64,000 nt of DNA from Asterochloris sp. CNOR1 (Eukaryota; Chlorophyta; Trebouxiophyceae; Trebouxiales; Trebouxiaceae), in assembly GCA_963969365.1 (NCBI GenBank), contig OZ017746.1, positions 3,782,001 through 3,846,000 of the forward strand, given 5' to 3'. Below are positions 10,172 to 21,700 of this stretch, piece after piece. Both the position numbers and the translations under genes were made by a program. Each line of letters starts with the position of its first letter. Position 1 is the stretch's first letter. The notes under the pieces are model-generated. The model was given only the letters and a program-made list of their open reading frames with translations. It was not told the DNA's origin and did not search any database.

Positions 10172-13100
10172 ATGCAGATAAGGAAGGGCAAGCAATACGA
10201 TATACCCAAGGCCCGGGTCAAAGCACCTGCCTTCAGAAAAGGCTTTGATGAGAGGGAGATAGCATGTCTGCGGCAGGAGGCTGGCCTGCAGCTAGGGGAG
10301 GAATGCCCCCAGGAGGACAGCAGCAGTGAGAGCGCAAAGGAGGAAGAGGAGGCACTGCGTGCTGCTGCACAGGTGTGCTGCTGTGAGCTAAGACCCCCCA
10401 CCCTGCTTGCGTCAGTTGGCGATCAGATTTAATGCAATGGCGTGAGGTACTTGCCATCAGAGGGAGTGCGCGCGGCTGCTGCATCAGTCCTGTCTGTTGG
10501 GGGATCACAGGGGGGAGCCACGCAGAGCGCTGCACCAAAAGGACCTGCTTCGGTGCATAAGCGTTGTTCTGTGATGCAACACTTGACTCCAGAGCAAGGG
10601 CGCCTGGGTGTGGGACACGTGTTGACTGCTGCGGCTGCAGGCAAAGATTGCAGAGCGCGCCCAGCGCAAGAGCGAGCGGGCTGAGCAGCGCAAACAGAGC
10701 CGTCTACTGCGGCGGAAGGAGAGGGAGAAGAAGAACGAAGAGAAGAGATTGAAGCTTGAGGAGCAGTAAGCTGCAGGCCCAAGTTTGCTTCTGATGCGCT
10801 GCAGTGGCAGAGGGACTCAGGGCAGCAGCTGCCGGTGTATGACACCAGCTTCTGCTGTCGGCTGTGAAGCAAGTCAGCCTTGCAGCGCTATTCACCGCCA
10901 ACTTGAAGTCTCTGGCACAGCAGTGCATCCAGAGGACAAAGGGCCTTTGCGAGCTGACACACAATCTCTGAGACCTCATCCCTCACAGCAAAATGCTGCA
11001 TCAAAGGTGAATGAGTGCGGCACTTCCTGTTGCAGGCGCCTCCTGGCCCAGAAGCGCAGGCAGGACCGCAAGGACGCCCTGCGCCGTCAGAAGCTGGGGC
11101 AGCGCCGCAAGGCCATGCACGCAGAGCGCAAGGCGACAATTGCCGTGCTGCAGGTCCGCCACTTGCCTTGTAAGGCATCAGAGGCTGCATTGTTGTGAGA
11201 GCCACTTCCTTCAGCTGATCAACCCAGAGCTGCAACCCAAGCGCGCAGTGTGTCCCCAATGTGCCCCACCGTACCTCCACATACACCAAGCTCTCAGCCG
11301 TGATAGCTGTCTCTGGGTCTGTGTGACCTGCTTGGTACTCATCTGCAGCAATGCTTGTCCGGCAGTAGAGCAAGCTCTCGTAGACAATTTTGTGCCTCTG
11401 CAGACCACCAAGAACTAGGCGGCAGCCGCACAGCATGAAGTGGTGCATGAGGTTCTGCCAATGTCAATGCCTCCTGTCAGCATCTGAGATGAGCCAGTGC
11501 AGACAGTCAAGCGGCAGCTGCGCCAATGCATCCTTACCAAGTATCAGCTGTGCCTCTGACAGCATGTCAATCATACCGGCCAACAGTCGTCCTGCGCCTA
11601 TGCACACCGCCAGGCAGCAAGCGGCCTTGTCCCCGTCCGTTCGCAGCATTGGGCAAGTAAATGCGGGTTGTGCAGACTGCCAAGCAGCAGGCGCTCTGTT
11701 CCCCCGCAGCATGAGGCAGAGCATTCGAACTGTGCTGCTGTAATCGTGTCACTTCCACCTAGCAACAGTCTCCCGGTGCCTCTGCAGACGGCTGAGCAGC
11801 TGCGCAGCATGAGATGGAGCATGGGGCCTGTGGCTCTGTCATCACATCGGTTCAGCTGGCCATAGTCGTCCTGTGTCTGTGCAGACTGCCAAGCAGCAGG
11901 CGGCAGCCGCACTGGCGGAGCACGAGGCGCAGCAGCCTGAGTCGCCTACTGCACGGCGACGGGCTCTGCAGGAGGTGCAGGAGCAGGCCAGGCTGGCTGA
12001 GAAGGCGCTCACGACTCTTAGGCAGCAGCAGCTGGCGGTGCAGGCACGGCTGCAGCAGGTGGGTGCAGCTGGGGCAGCAGGCGCTAAGGCGTCACAAATC
12101 ACAAAGCTGTGCGATTCAGCTGCAGCCGCTGGGGTCTGGGTGCCTGCTGCTGGACAGTCTGCAGGCCCAGGGCACTGGCGTTTCACTTTGGGCAGATAGG
12201 CTGCAATACTTGCGCCTGGGTGGACCCGGTGCAGCTCTGCTGCCACGCATGATGCTTGCCTCACAGAGCAGATCTGCAAATCCTGGTTGCATGCTGCAGG
12301 GCAGCCTGCGGGCCCGGGGACTGGGGCCTTGCAGACTGGCTCCTGTGAACTGGCTGTGCCGGTGGGGCCTGCATAGACCCGGTGCAGCTCTGAGGCCATG
12401 TATACTGCCAGGCAAGTGGCCAGCACAGCAGAGCCAGACTTGTGGGACCTGCCCAGTGACGTGCCTAGGAGCAGTGGCCCATCTGACAAGGCTAGCATGA
12501 CGTCAAGGGTGAGGCACCTGCTGGTGCGGGGTGCAGGTAACTGAGCTGGAAGCTAGGCTGCGTACCCAGGAGCAATCCCCAGCAGAGGAGGGCGAGTATC
12601 ATGGCCCCCCACCCAGCAGCAGTGCAGCACCGCCACCGCCGCCACCCCCGCCAGCCGAGGGAGAGTGCCTAATGCCCCTGGACGGGCCTCAGGGGCAGCC
12701 AGGAGTGCAGCAAGGAGTGCCAGATGGGGCTGCGCCGCCCGCGCCGCTGCCCTTTCAGCCACATTCGGGGGGAGCAATGCCGCCGCACCTGTCCAGAAGG
12801 TGAGTGACATCTGCTGCAGCCAACCTCCTGGGACCAAGGCAGCTTACTGCAGGTCTGCAGACAGACACAGCACCAGCCAGGTATGCCAAGCATTTTAACT
12901 GAGCTGGCAGCAACCATCATGACCCATCATCGCTGGGATGCAGGTCACCCAGTTCTGACGGACTGCCTGCATCGCTGCCACCACATCTTGTGAGACCCAG
13001 TGCACCACCTGCGGTGAGTAGCCGCCCAGGAGAGCTTCATTGGTGTGTGCACAGCACTTCATTGGCTCTGCTGCACCACGCCCCAGGCAGCTTCTCTTGG

Positions 13101-13200
13101 CAGTTGATGCTGCAGCCAGCCAGCTCTGAAGGCCGGTGTGCCCATGCTGCAGGCGCCAAGACACCGCCCCCGAGCTCCCCCTGCAGCTTTCCACTACTGA
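10172..13200 (+). CDS. Basic coiled-coil, proline-rich protein of unknown function
   Basis: Seven exons: 10172-10372, 10641-10765, 11036-11153, 11885-12058, 12537-12799, 12944-13013, 13153-13200; 332 aa, phases consistent. I do not recognise the family. The N-terminus (MQIRKGKQYDIPKAR, then FRKGFDEREI) looks folded and may be the conserved part. An acidic patch (ESAKEEEEAL) follows, then about 80 residues extremely rich in Arg, Lys, Glu and Gln that should form a single alpha helix or coiled coil. Next comes an Ala/Gln coiled coil, and finally a Pro-rich tail with a run of eight prolines. Composition suggests a nucleolar or RNA-associated protein, but that is only inference. Intron 3 (11154-11884) carries several decayed copies of the 5' edge of exon 4. 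The last two exons are short and proline/arginine-rich, so the exact C-terminus is the least certain part. Confidence 0.62.
11391..11940 (+). repeat. Junction-echo repeat array at the exon 4 acceptor
   Basis: The true acceptor and exon 4 start (about 11875-11935) has diverged copies at 11391-11446, 11668-11722 and 11776-11820, and a weaker one near 11588-11625. Each keeps the pattern pyrimidine-TGCAGAC followed by a CAG-rich exon-like stretch and an imperfect GCATGAGG/GCACGAGG end. Spacing is about 80-200 bp. The copies lie inside intron 3 and contain stops or frame breaks. Confidence 0.75.
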
Positions 13201-13398
13201 TCAACTGCACAGCATTACATGCCCATTTCATGCTTTCAGTTCCCTTCCTCCGCCAGCCAAGTGCTCGTCTGTTCTGCTTCGGCCCAACAGCTGTGCATGC
13301 GTCTACTCTCTGAACACATCATCCATTGGTGAGATTATCAGCTGGACGACTGGCAGCTGGCATTGGTGCTGCACTCCAATCTGTATCAGCAGGTGCCC

Positions 13399-14961
13399 TC
13401 ATGCTGTGCGCTGGTGCTTAGGCTTCCCATTGGGCGGGCGCCGCGAGACCTCCGTGAGGTTACCGGTCTGGACATCATACCTGCAGGGAGGAAAGACAGC
13501 AGTGGATGAGATTTTGAGCTGCGGCAGGGCATGCAGTACAGAGACACAAACATGGGCTTCAACATGTAATACCTGAGCCCATAGATGTCAGATGCTTTGG
13601 ACAGCAGCCGGCTGTTGTGCAGAGCATCCACATCAGTGATGATGGACTGCCTGCAGCACCACACCAAGAATCAAGCCAAGGTCTGCCTGCAACTGCTGCC
13701 ACAGTGTCAGGAGAAGCTGTACCTCAGACCGTTATCGTCAGGCGGTGTGATGGGCTGCATGAACCACTGCACAGAAGCAGGATATGGGCATATCAGCAGT
13801 GGAGGGAAGAAGCCTAGCGTGAGAGTGATTTGGCTGCAGACAGTGCATATCAGTGTGAGGAACCTCACCTTGTCCAGACCTGTCATGGCCACAATTCTGT
13901 AGAGGCTACCCCTGAAAGCACAATGCTTGACAAATTGCTGTTGCAATCGGAGAGGCTTCCGCAGCCCCCAGACTATAAGCAGAAGTTTGCAGACACAGCA
14001 GTAATTGCTATGCTCACCACACAAAGCCCAGGCGCCTGGAGAGCAGCCTGACAAGCTCAGGGTGCCTCCTGGCAGCATGCTGGCCCCCGCAGTCTGTGTG
14101 GTGAATCAGCTGCAGCATGGCAGAGAGCATGTGAAACTGCAGGGTCCTTTGTTGTAAAGCCTGATTCATTTGCATGCAACCAGTGATGTCCATGCAACAG
14201 AGTCCCAGAGCTGTCATGCGCAGGCAGCAGTACTTGCTGACACAATCCTTGCAGCTCAGGGGGCTGCATGCCGCTCCCCTTCTGAATGCTTGCGCAGACA
14301 AGTATAGTGAGTCTCACCAGTACAATCTTGGGCTCCTTGGCGTTCTCCTCAACCAGGTCCTGGGCAACGACGAGGGACCTGCAGCAGAGCCTCCTGTGTG
14401 AAAGCACGCTACACTGCAGGCTGCTCTGGCAGCCATAAGGCGCAGAATGCTAGTCAGCACAGCAGGCTGCAAAGGGCAATGAGCAGCACTGGCACACATG
14501 AGCAGGCCAGACATCAACCAGCAGGGAGACTGCGGGGACAGCAAGGTGGGATGCAAACCTGATGACATCACTGTTCACCCTGCCTCCCGCATTGCGAATG
14601 ATCTCTGCATCCCCCAGCTTGAAGCCAAACATGTTCTCAGGGATGAGCCTGCTGTCCATGCATGTCACCTGCATGTTGTTGAACAAGCATATGCTGAGAA
14701 GCGCAGGCGCACTCAGCAGCAGCAGCCTGCCTCGATGCTGCTGAGGGGGATTGGACCTGCCCACTGCTCCTGCCCACATGCATTGCATAGCATGCTGGCA
14801 GATCACCTGGGAGCCACTCAGCAGGCAGCAGGGGCAAGCAATACAGAGGCAAAGACATCCCTTACCACCGACACGCCTGAAGGAGCACCCAGCCCAAGGG
14901 GCTTGAAGTGCTGACGCTTCCACTCCTGCTCGTTGGCCAGTAAGTCCTGGATGTTGGACAT
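13399..14961 (-). CDS. Beta-class carbonic anhydrase
   Basis: Eight exons (complement): 14866-14961, 14559-14668, 14318-14378, 14018-14109, 13869-13911, 13723-13766, 13573-13650, 13399-13480; 201 aa. The enzyme interconverts CO2 and bicarbonate. Zinc-site motifs are CMDSRL (C35, D37, R39) and HHTDCG (H93, C96). EIIRNAGGRV and VRSLVVAQ-type helices follow the first motif, as in the bacterial/algal beta-CA clade. The C-terminal part (SIITDVDALHNSRLL, then YDVQTGNLTEV) matches the usual DV-LR-SPL and YDV-TG-L-EV end of this clade. Exons 4 and 5 add a basic stretch after HHTDCGG (ARRHPELVRLLSRRLGF) that I do not recognise from the family. I see no clear targeting peptide, although an upstream exon could exist because the ATG directly follows a CAG. 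Divergent from the ABM gene at 15304. Confidence 0.88.
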
Positions 14962-15303
14962 CTGCAGGGCCAGCAATGCCAATGAAGGGACCCATTGGTG
15001 CGTTGAACCAGGACAGCCTGCTCAGAAGGGCTTCAGGGAGGGTACACAGCTCAAGGCAGGCATGCCAAGGGGCAGCAGCTGGATGCAGGGCCCACTTCAT
15101 GTCAGTCCTAATCAGCATGTTGTAAAGGCGCAGGGAGCTTGCCTTGGGGCTCTGCACTGATAGGTGTGAGAGAGTGCTGCTTTTGATACTTGGATATGCT
15201 GCACTGCAGAGGCTCTTTCACAGGGATATTTGGTGGAATGCACCTACAGAGAATGCAAGTGGCATCCACAGATCGCACTTGCTTCCCACATTGCATTGCC
15301 ATC
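14962..15303. promoter_or_regulatory. Shared divergent promoter region
   Basis: These 342 bp separate the start codons of the carbonic anhydrase (-) and the ABM-domain gene (+). An open frame on each strand overlaps it, but neither looks coding. It should hold both promoters and 5' untranslated regions. No canonical box was identified with confidence. Confidence 0.4.
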
Positions 15304-16427
15304 ATGATGCACGCACAGGGACTCAACAGGTCATGCCTTTTCAGCACACCAGCTCGAAGAGCCAGCCTTAGGTGCCACGCTTCAGGAGGCCTGCCATTCC
15401 AAGCTTTCAATCAGTTCAAGGTGACAATCAGCTACAGGTACCATCCTGCAAATATCTGCTGTTGCTGGTGCAAGCATGATTGTTGCACACATGATTGACA
15501 TTCCCAGCTGGCTGCAGCTCAGAAAGTTGTGGTCTCTGCAAAAGCTAGATACACGCTGTCTTGCTCATCTGTCAGCATTGGCCTGCAGGTGAAGCCTGAT
15601 AAATGCGAGGACTTTGAGGAAATCTGGAGGAAAAGGGAGTCTAGGCTGAAAGAGGTTGGCTACTGTCTGACATGTCAGAATGCTGAGTCGCCTCCCTCCT
15701 CTCTAGATTGCCGCCCCCATGCTGATCATCCTCCGGCATGTGCAGACCCCGGGATTCATTAGATTCGCCCTGCTGCGTGGTGATGAGGCTGGTGACTACA
15801 TCTCACAAAGCACCGTACGCTCCTCCGAATAGCCTGAGCTGTCTTTGCCTGCCTGCTTGCATGCATGCATGCACAGAAGCCAAATCATGTTGTCCAGCGC
15901 TCTTATGGCCTCTGCCTGCCCATGCAGTGGGAGTCCAGAGACGCTTTCAAAGCGTGGACTTCCTCCTCTCAGGTGTGATTTTTACATGTGCATCAATTCT
16001 GTCTGACCCAATTGACAGCAGCTCTGCCGGCTGTGTCACATGGTGTGCGCTGCGCCTTTCCAAATGCACTGAGTACGATCTCTGCTGCAGTTTGCCAAGG
16101 CGCATGGTGCCAAGCAGGGCGAGGAGCACAAGCCTGCTGCTCAGGAAAAGCGGCAGGGCATGGCAGACCTGCTTGAGGGGCCTCCCAAGCCCAAGTGGTA
16201 AGTCTTGACCAGCCTGACAGGCACACTTGCGGCTAGCTTGTGCCGCTCCAACTGAAGTGTGGGCTGCCAGCACCAGCCACATCATCAAGCCGCCCTGCTA
16301 TTGCTGGCCTGTGTTACTCCAGACTGGAAATGCTGTGCGCTTGTTTTATATGAGCACTGTCCCAGAGTGGTGGCTGAAGTTGCCCCTGCCTGTTTCCAGG
16401 TATCAGGCAGTCACTGTCACTGAGTAG
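15304..16427 (+). CDS. ABM-domain protein, plastid-targeted, IsdG/LFO1-type heme oxygenase candidate
   Basis: Six exons: 15304-15437, 15576-15654, 15746-15814, 15928-15972, 16091-16197, 16400-16427; 153 aa. The first ~30 residues (MMHAQGLNRSCLFSTPARRA) look like a chloroplast transit peptide; in-frame ATGs at 15256, 15304 and 15307 leave the exact start open. The rest is one antibiotic-biosynthesis-monooxygenase (ABM) ferredoxin-like domain: QFKVTISYS, then VKPDKCEDFEEIWRKRESRL, PGFIRFALLRG, YISQSTWESRDAFKAW, and FAKAHG. The W-ES-AF-AW segment and the His in KAHG fit IsdG-family heme-degrading enzymes, where that His binds heme iron. The alga Chlamydomonas has a related protein, LFO1. Heme degradation in the plastid is an inference from the family. 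A generic ABM monooxygenase is the alternative. Confidence 0.8.
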
Positions 16428-16801
16428 GGAAGCGGCCCAACAGGACATGGCATGGCAGGCATCTAAGCGTTTTGGAAGACCTGCTTGGCCGGGCATTTGC
16501 CAATCTCATAAGGGATCCCAATGCACAAGTGACGCCAAGCGCCCACACACTATCCCGCCCATTGACAACTGAAAGACTTGGGCATTGCAGCACCCGGTGT
16601 GAGTAATGTGAATATGCACTTCATAAACTCAGCAAGACAGGGACTCTTGACTGGCAGGACCACCTCGACCCAGTCCGTGGACATGAGCCCAGATCCCAGA
16701 GAGAGTGGCATTTTTCTGAATCAACTAAGTGGACCTGTTACTGCCTTTTCCTGTCAGATAAGGTGCTCGTGGCATTCTGAGCTCCTATGGGTGTCTGATG
16801 C
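16428..16801. other. Intergenic spacer and REV7 upstream region
   Basis: The stretch lies between the stop of the ABM gene and the start of the REV7-like gene, both on the + strand. It should hold the 3' end of one and the promoter of the other. Nothing coding was recognised. Confidence 0.5.
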
Positions 16802-18349
16802 ATGTCAGCAACCTTCCGAAATGAGCTGATCGCAGTACTTGTGGAGTTCTTGGAAGCAACAGTTCACCAGGCAAGTGCACATCACAGCATGCCGGGAAGG
16901 TGCTCAGCTTTGCAAAGCACCCTCACCATGCTGTGCTGCGGCAGGTCCTCCACCTGCGACAGCTTTACAGGCCAGAGCTGTTTGAGAGGCAGCGCCTCTA
17001 CGGTATCACAGTGCACAAGTCTCGACATCCTGGCTTGAACGATTACATTCACAGCGTGGTGACCTCTCTCAAGGTCAGACCTCAGCTTTGGAAAGCTCCC
17101 TCTCCAGCAGCTCCTGTAGCAGGGAGTAATGCAGCCAGCATCAGACAGCATTGGCATGCCTTCCCAGACCTGAGCGAGCCTTGAGCTGTCCATCTTGTCA
17201 GGACTTGGATGCAGCTGATGTGAATCCCTGCACTGGGTTAAAGGAGGAAGTTTGCCTGCTAGTGGTGGCGCCTGTTCTGGCACTCTATTCCCTTGGTCCG
17301 CATTGCAGGGTGCTTTGCACAGCAACACCCTGCTGCACTGAATGACAGACTTACGGTGCCCACTGCACTTCCAGCTGACCAGCTGGTTCCACAATGCAGG
17401 ATGCTCTGCACAGCAACACCCTGCACAAGGTGGCCATCAACATCCTGGATGGCAAAGAGGGGCTTCTTGTGGAGCGCTACTGGGTGCACATGCAGGTGAG
17501 GTGGCCTTGCTGGCCTCTGAAGGGTCAGATTGTGCAGCATCATGATGAAGATGCAGCTCAGGCCACGTGCATATTCTGTGGTAGCACACACTTGAGCAGG
17601 CAAGATGCGCGCCCCAGCTCCCACATCAGGAGGACTCTGCAGCATCCTGCCCTTCTTCTCTGCCTGGCGGAAAAGCCTCTGCCCTGCAGAAAATGAGACA
17701 GGCACGACTCCAGCCGTTACCTGCACTCCTGACCTCCTGTCTGACACAGACGCTCTGTTTCTGCAGCTGGGCCCAGCCGCTTCAGATACTCTGCTGGATG
17801 GGCTAGACCTAGAGCACCAGCTGAGGGGCTTCCTGCTCAAACTACAGTTTGCAGACGCCTGGATGAAGCCCCTGCCGCAAGGTTTGCCTGCAGGATATCT
17901 TCTGTCTGCAGGTCTGGTCATGTATTCAAGGCCCTGCCACACCAGCAGTGTGCACAGCTGATGTCAATCACAATTCTGCTTGAGTGTGCCAGCACTCAGC
18001 GGAGCCGCCTTACCCTGGAGGCCTTGAGCATGCACAGCAGGTTCCTGCCGCAGGCTGGTTTCTTGTAAAGATAAGCTGCCCGGCTTGCGTGGGTGCGCAA
18101 CACTGCTGATCTCGGACCACTGCAGCTCCGGTCACTGATGCTCAGGCTCACTGGCCACTGCATGCTGCAGGGTGCACCTTTGAGGTGGCAGCCTACACCT
18201 CAGACCGCCAGGCTCTGTCCCTGCAGCTGTGGGCTGAGGAGGTGGAGGCCGAGCGCCGCCTGGGGGCCCCCGAGCCCCTGCTCACGCCCATCAAGTCTGC
18301 CAATGTGGGGAAGGGTGTGCTGCGCCTGCAGCTGCTGGCTGAGTGTTAA
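16802..18349 (+). CDS. REV7: REV7/MAD2L2 HORMA-domain protein
   Basis: Five exons: 16802-16870, 16945-17073, 17400-17495, 17767-17881, 18171-18349; 195 aa, close to the ~210 aa of other REV7 proteins. REV7 is the accessory subunit of DNA polymerase zeta and an adaptor in DNA repair and mitotic control. The HORMA fold is visible throughout: EFLEATVHQVLHLRQLYRPE, HKSRHPGLNDYIHSVV, the strand VAINILDGKEGLLVERYWV, LEHQLRGFLLKL and the C-terminal TFEVAAYTSD with a final basic-hydrophobic strand. The order and spacing match MAD2L2 rather than MAD2 (SRHPELN and FE-AAYT are REV7 features). Intron 1 is only 74 bp and has a GC donor (CACCAG then gcaagt). Intron 2 contains a 38-bp copy of the exon 3 acceptor. 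Confidence 0.92.
17301..17428 (+). repeat. Direct repeat: junction echo of REV7 exon 3
   Basis: Bases 17301-17338 and 17391-17428 are near-identical, 90 bp apart. The second copy is the real acceptor plus the first 29 bases of exon 3; the first copy lies wholly within intron 2. Both share TGCACAGCAACACCCTGC. A preceding GGT(T)CC-CA-TGCAG block is also shared. Confidence 0.85.
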
Positions 18350-18703
18350 GCGGCCGCTGCAGCAACAGTGCCTAAATTGGAGCGTGCCAGAGGGCTTGCA
18401 GCATCCCTATACTGGAGGGGATTGCCGCACGCACCTCTTGCAGGGGGCCTGACTGTTGGCACAAGCGAGGGCATGTTGTGCAGGCAGCTGCGGGTCAGAG
18501 CTGGTGTTGAAGAGAGCCCATTAGATGCAGGAGCAGGCTACAATGCGGCACAACACAAGAGCATGTTACTGCTTTCTGCGTACTTTGACATGTTCACTGT
18601 GCTGGGCTAACTTTGCAACATGAAAACAGGTTTCGTTGCACTCTCGAACAAATTTGAATCTCGAGGCGAAGTGCTTCCAGCATGGGTCAAAGGCAGCGCG
18701 CCA
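18350..18703. other. Convergent intergenic region (3' ends)
   Basis: The stretch separates the stop of REV7 (+) from the stop of the long coiled-coil gene (-). It should hold both 3' untranslated regions. No feature was recognised. Confidence 0.5.
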
Positions 18704-21700
18704 TCAAGAGCCTGTCTTGAACAGCCTGCTCAGGCGAGACTTGCCCAGCTTGACATCATCTCTGCGGCTGTCAAGGCTGTCCCGAGGCTGCTCCACAGAC
18801 CTAGGCTTGGCTGGGATAGCGCTGCCCAGCCGGCTCATTGAGTTGGCGCTCTGGCTGGACCTGCTCACAGTCAGCCCCTCTGTGTCCGCCATCTGCACCG
18901 CTGCAGCCTTCAGCTTCCTGCCTGCACTGCTGCCCACGGTCGATGCGCTGGAACCAAACCCCAGGGGCTTCCCAGCGGCACCCTTTGCTGCAGGGACGGG
19001 CGCTGGGGACACAGGCACCTGGCGGCCGGCAGGCTGCTGGCTGCGAGCTGCTGACTTGGGAGGTGCCCAGGTGGGGGTGATGCCAGCAGTCAGACTGTGC
19101 CCACTGGGGGACTGCTGGGCTGCCAGCAAGTCTGCTAGGGCGGCCTCCAGCCTGCAGGCACGGTCTTACATGATTGATGAGGGAGACAGGCGTGTTGGCC
19201 CATGTCTTTGCGTGGTACAGCTCAGACAAGCTACAGCACAGGCAGGCTGGGCAGCGGTGCAGCTGCAGTAAGTCCCAAGCTGTTGCCCCATATGTAGGCC
19301 TCGGACCTGCAGCACCCTCAGCTCTGGCCCGCCCTGCCTGTGGCTCTCAAGCAAGTTTATCATGCCCTCCTGCAGCAGATCGCGCCTTCCACGATTAGAC
19401 CAGGCCATACCACCCCTGACACATGAGGCTGCAGCTCCCAACGCACAGCTGCCAGCACTACTCACGCTGCAGGTTTGTGTCCAGCAAACCAGCAGACTCG
19501 GAGTACCCCAAGCTGTGCCCACTGCAATCTCAGGTTGCCCTGGCATGTGCTCACCTCTTGATGGTCACCTCTTGGGCCCTGACAGTCTGCTCCAGACTGT
19601 CGCACCTCGCCTTCTGTGAGTCCAGCTCGTTGCAGATGACCCTCTGCAGCGGGTCCACTGTGAGAGGCTGTGGGGACCGCGCCTGGGCTCCGGCAGCCCC
19701 GACCACTCCACTCACCCCGCCGCCTGAGCTGACCTGCATCTCCAGCACATTCAAACTGATCAATGCCATTGATGCATAGACGTCTAGATGCATTTTAGCA
19801 GGATAGTGCTGCCTCACTAGATGCCAACGAGACAGCTGCAGTAGACAACAGCCTGCACTGAGCTTATCACATGCAGAGGCACCAGCCAGGCCTCAGAAGG
19901 TTTGAGAACGCAGCCTGCAGCGCATGCTTGTTTCAATGCAGCCTCAGGTGTAGTGATGCAACAATGAACTGGTCTTGCTGGCAGAGCGGAAGCGGCCTTA
20001 TGAGAAGCGCTGCAGCGGAAGGTGTGGGTGGGTGGCATGCACTGCAAGCCCAGCTGCAGCGACTTTGTGCCGGAGATGTCTGCGATGCAGGCGTCATGCA
20101 ATGCCAGGCTGCCTGTACCCACCACGGAAGGGCGCCTGCGGCGATGCTGGCCCCCGCTGGAGTCCGCTGCGGTGCGCAGGGGCGTCCCGCTGCCAAGCGT
20201 GGCCACACAGGGGGACGAGAGGGGATGCGCCACTGCAGCAGGAAATGAGCTGCCATTGCCTACCCTCGTCACACAGCGGCCCGATGCGCATCTGGACTAC
20301 GGGCACCATGCTGTTCACTGGTGTATGTTCCAAGAGATAGGGTCAACATTGACATGGAGCTGAGGTGTCAGCATGCAAAGCAGGCCTCTGGGAGCTCCAG
20401 CTATGATGTTCTGGCCCAGGCTAGCACTACGGTCAACGACGCTGTGTGCAGGCTGACCTAGCCCTAGGCGCCCTCCCACGCTGAGGGGCCGCGCCGGCGT
20501 CTGATAGCCTGTCATGCTGTTCCCCTCCGGCTCCTGCAGCAGCTGCTGGAGCCCCCTGGCCTGGCTGCGCCTGTCTGGGGACGTGCTCTGTTGTGGCTCC
20601 TGCAAGGCAGGCCCCCAGCAAGACGTAACACATGGGAGCGCAGCCAGCCTGCAGCGGTCAGGACGTGAGCAGCACACAGCCAGCAGTGAAGGGCTTGGCA
20701 CCAGGACTAGCAGGCTCTCTGCCTGCTGCTGTCCTGAGCGACAGCCCTTGTGCAGATGCAGCCCTGTGCTGTCGGTGATGCTGTTGGGCATTGAGCACTC
20801 AAGAGTGCCTTGGATGTGCAGAACCTGTGGCAGTGCTTCACGACAGGCTAGACCTGCGATAGGGCGCCTGCACCTCCTTCTGGATGCTTCGAGTGACCTT
20901 ACCGGAACCTCCACGGTGGCCATATCCATGACAGACTCCGATGAGCTGCGCAGACTGCTGCTGCGTGTGTCCAGGGAGCAGTCCTGCAGCTGCTGCACTG
21001 AGGCCTGCCAGTGTGCAGGCAGGTCCCCTGTGATCGGCTCTGCAGCGGCTGCAGCCACCATGTCGCGCAGGCTGCTGGGACGCCGCCTGCGAGGAGCCTG
21101 CTCCTGCTGCTGGGCGGCAGCCTCTGCCTGGGCCACCCTGCTGCGTAGGTCGGCTAGCTCCTGCATAGAGGGGAACTGGCAGCTGCATGGGTGGTATGGC
21201 CTGCTTCACAAGTGGCCTGCATTGAGGAAAGAGATTGATGTGTTCAGGTCATTGCGCCCACACAAGGCTGAGGGCTGCCACAATCGCATGACCCCTGCTC
21301 TTGCTGCCAGGGAGCAGCCTCTGCCTGGTGCAGCATGCTGCACAGGTTGTTTGGCACCGCAGAGAAGGAGTTGCACCAGTGCACGCTCAAACAGATGCCT
21401 CGCTGAGGCCCAGAAGAGGCTGAACATCAACAGTAAACATGCCTACAAAGCCCTGCAGCATGGCAAGCTCCTGCAGAGAGCACAACTGATTGCTGTGGAC
21501 AGGCCATGCCGCCGCCTGCGTGGCCTTTGCTCCTGCTGCATGGCGGCAGGCCGCATGGGACCAGTCTGCTGCGCAGCAGAATCACCACTGCGTGAATGTG
21601 CTGCACAGGCAGCCCTGGGTCGTTGTCATGGCCGCTGGTCATGGGGCGTTGGGTTGCAACCATCGACCTCAGGACGCGATCAGCTTTCCATGTCAGCAGC

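Noticed and set aside
11391-11940. CRISPR-like spaced repeats
   Set aside because: Copies are diverged, unevenly spaced and lie inside a eukaryotic intron as copies of a splice junction.
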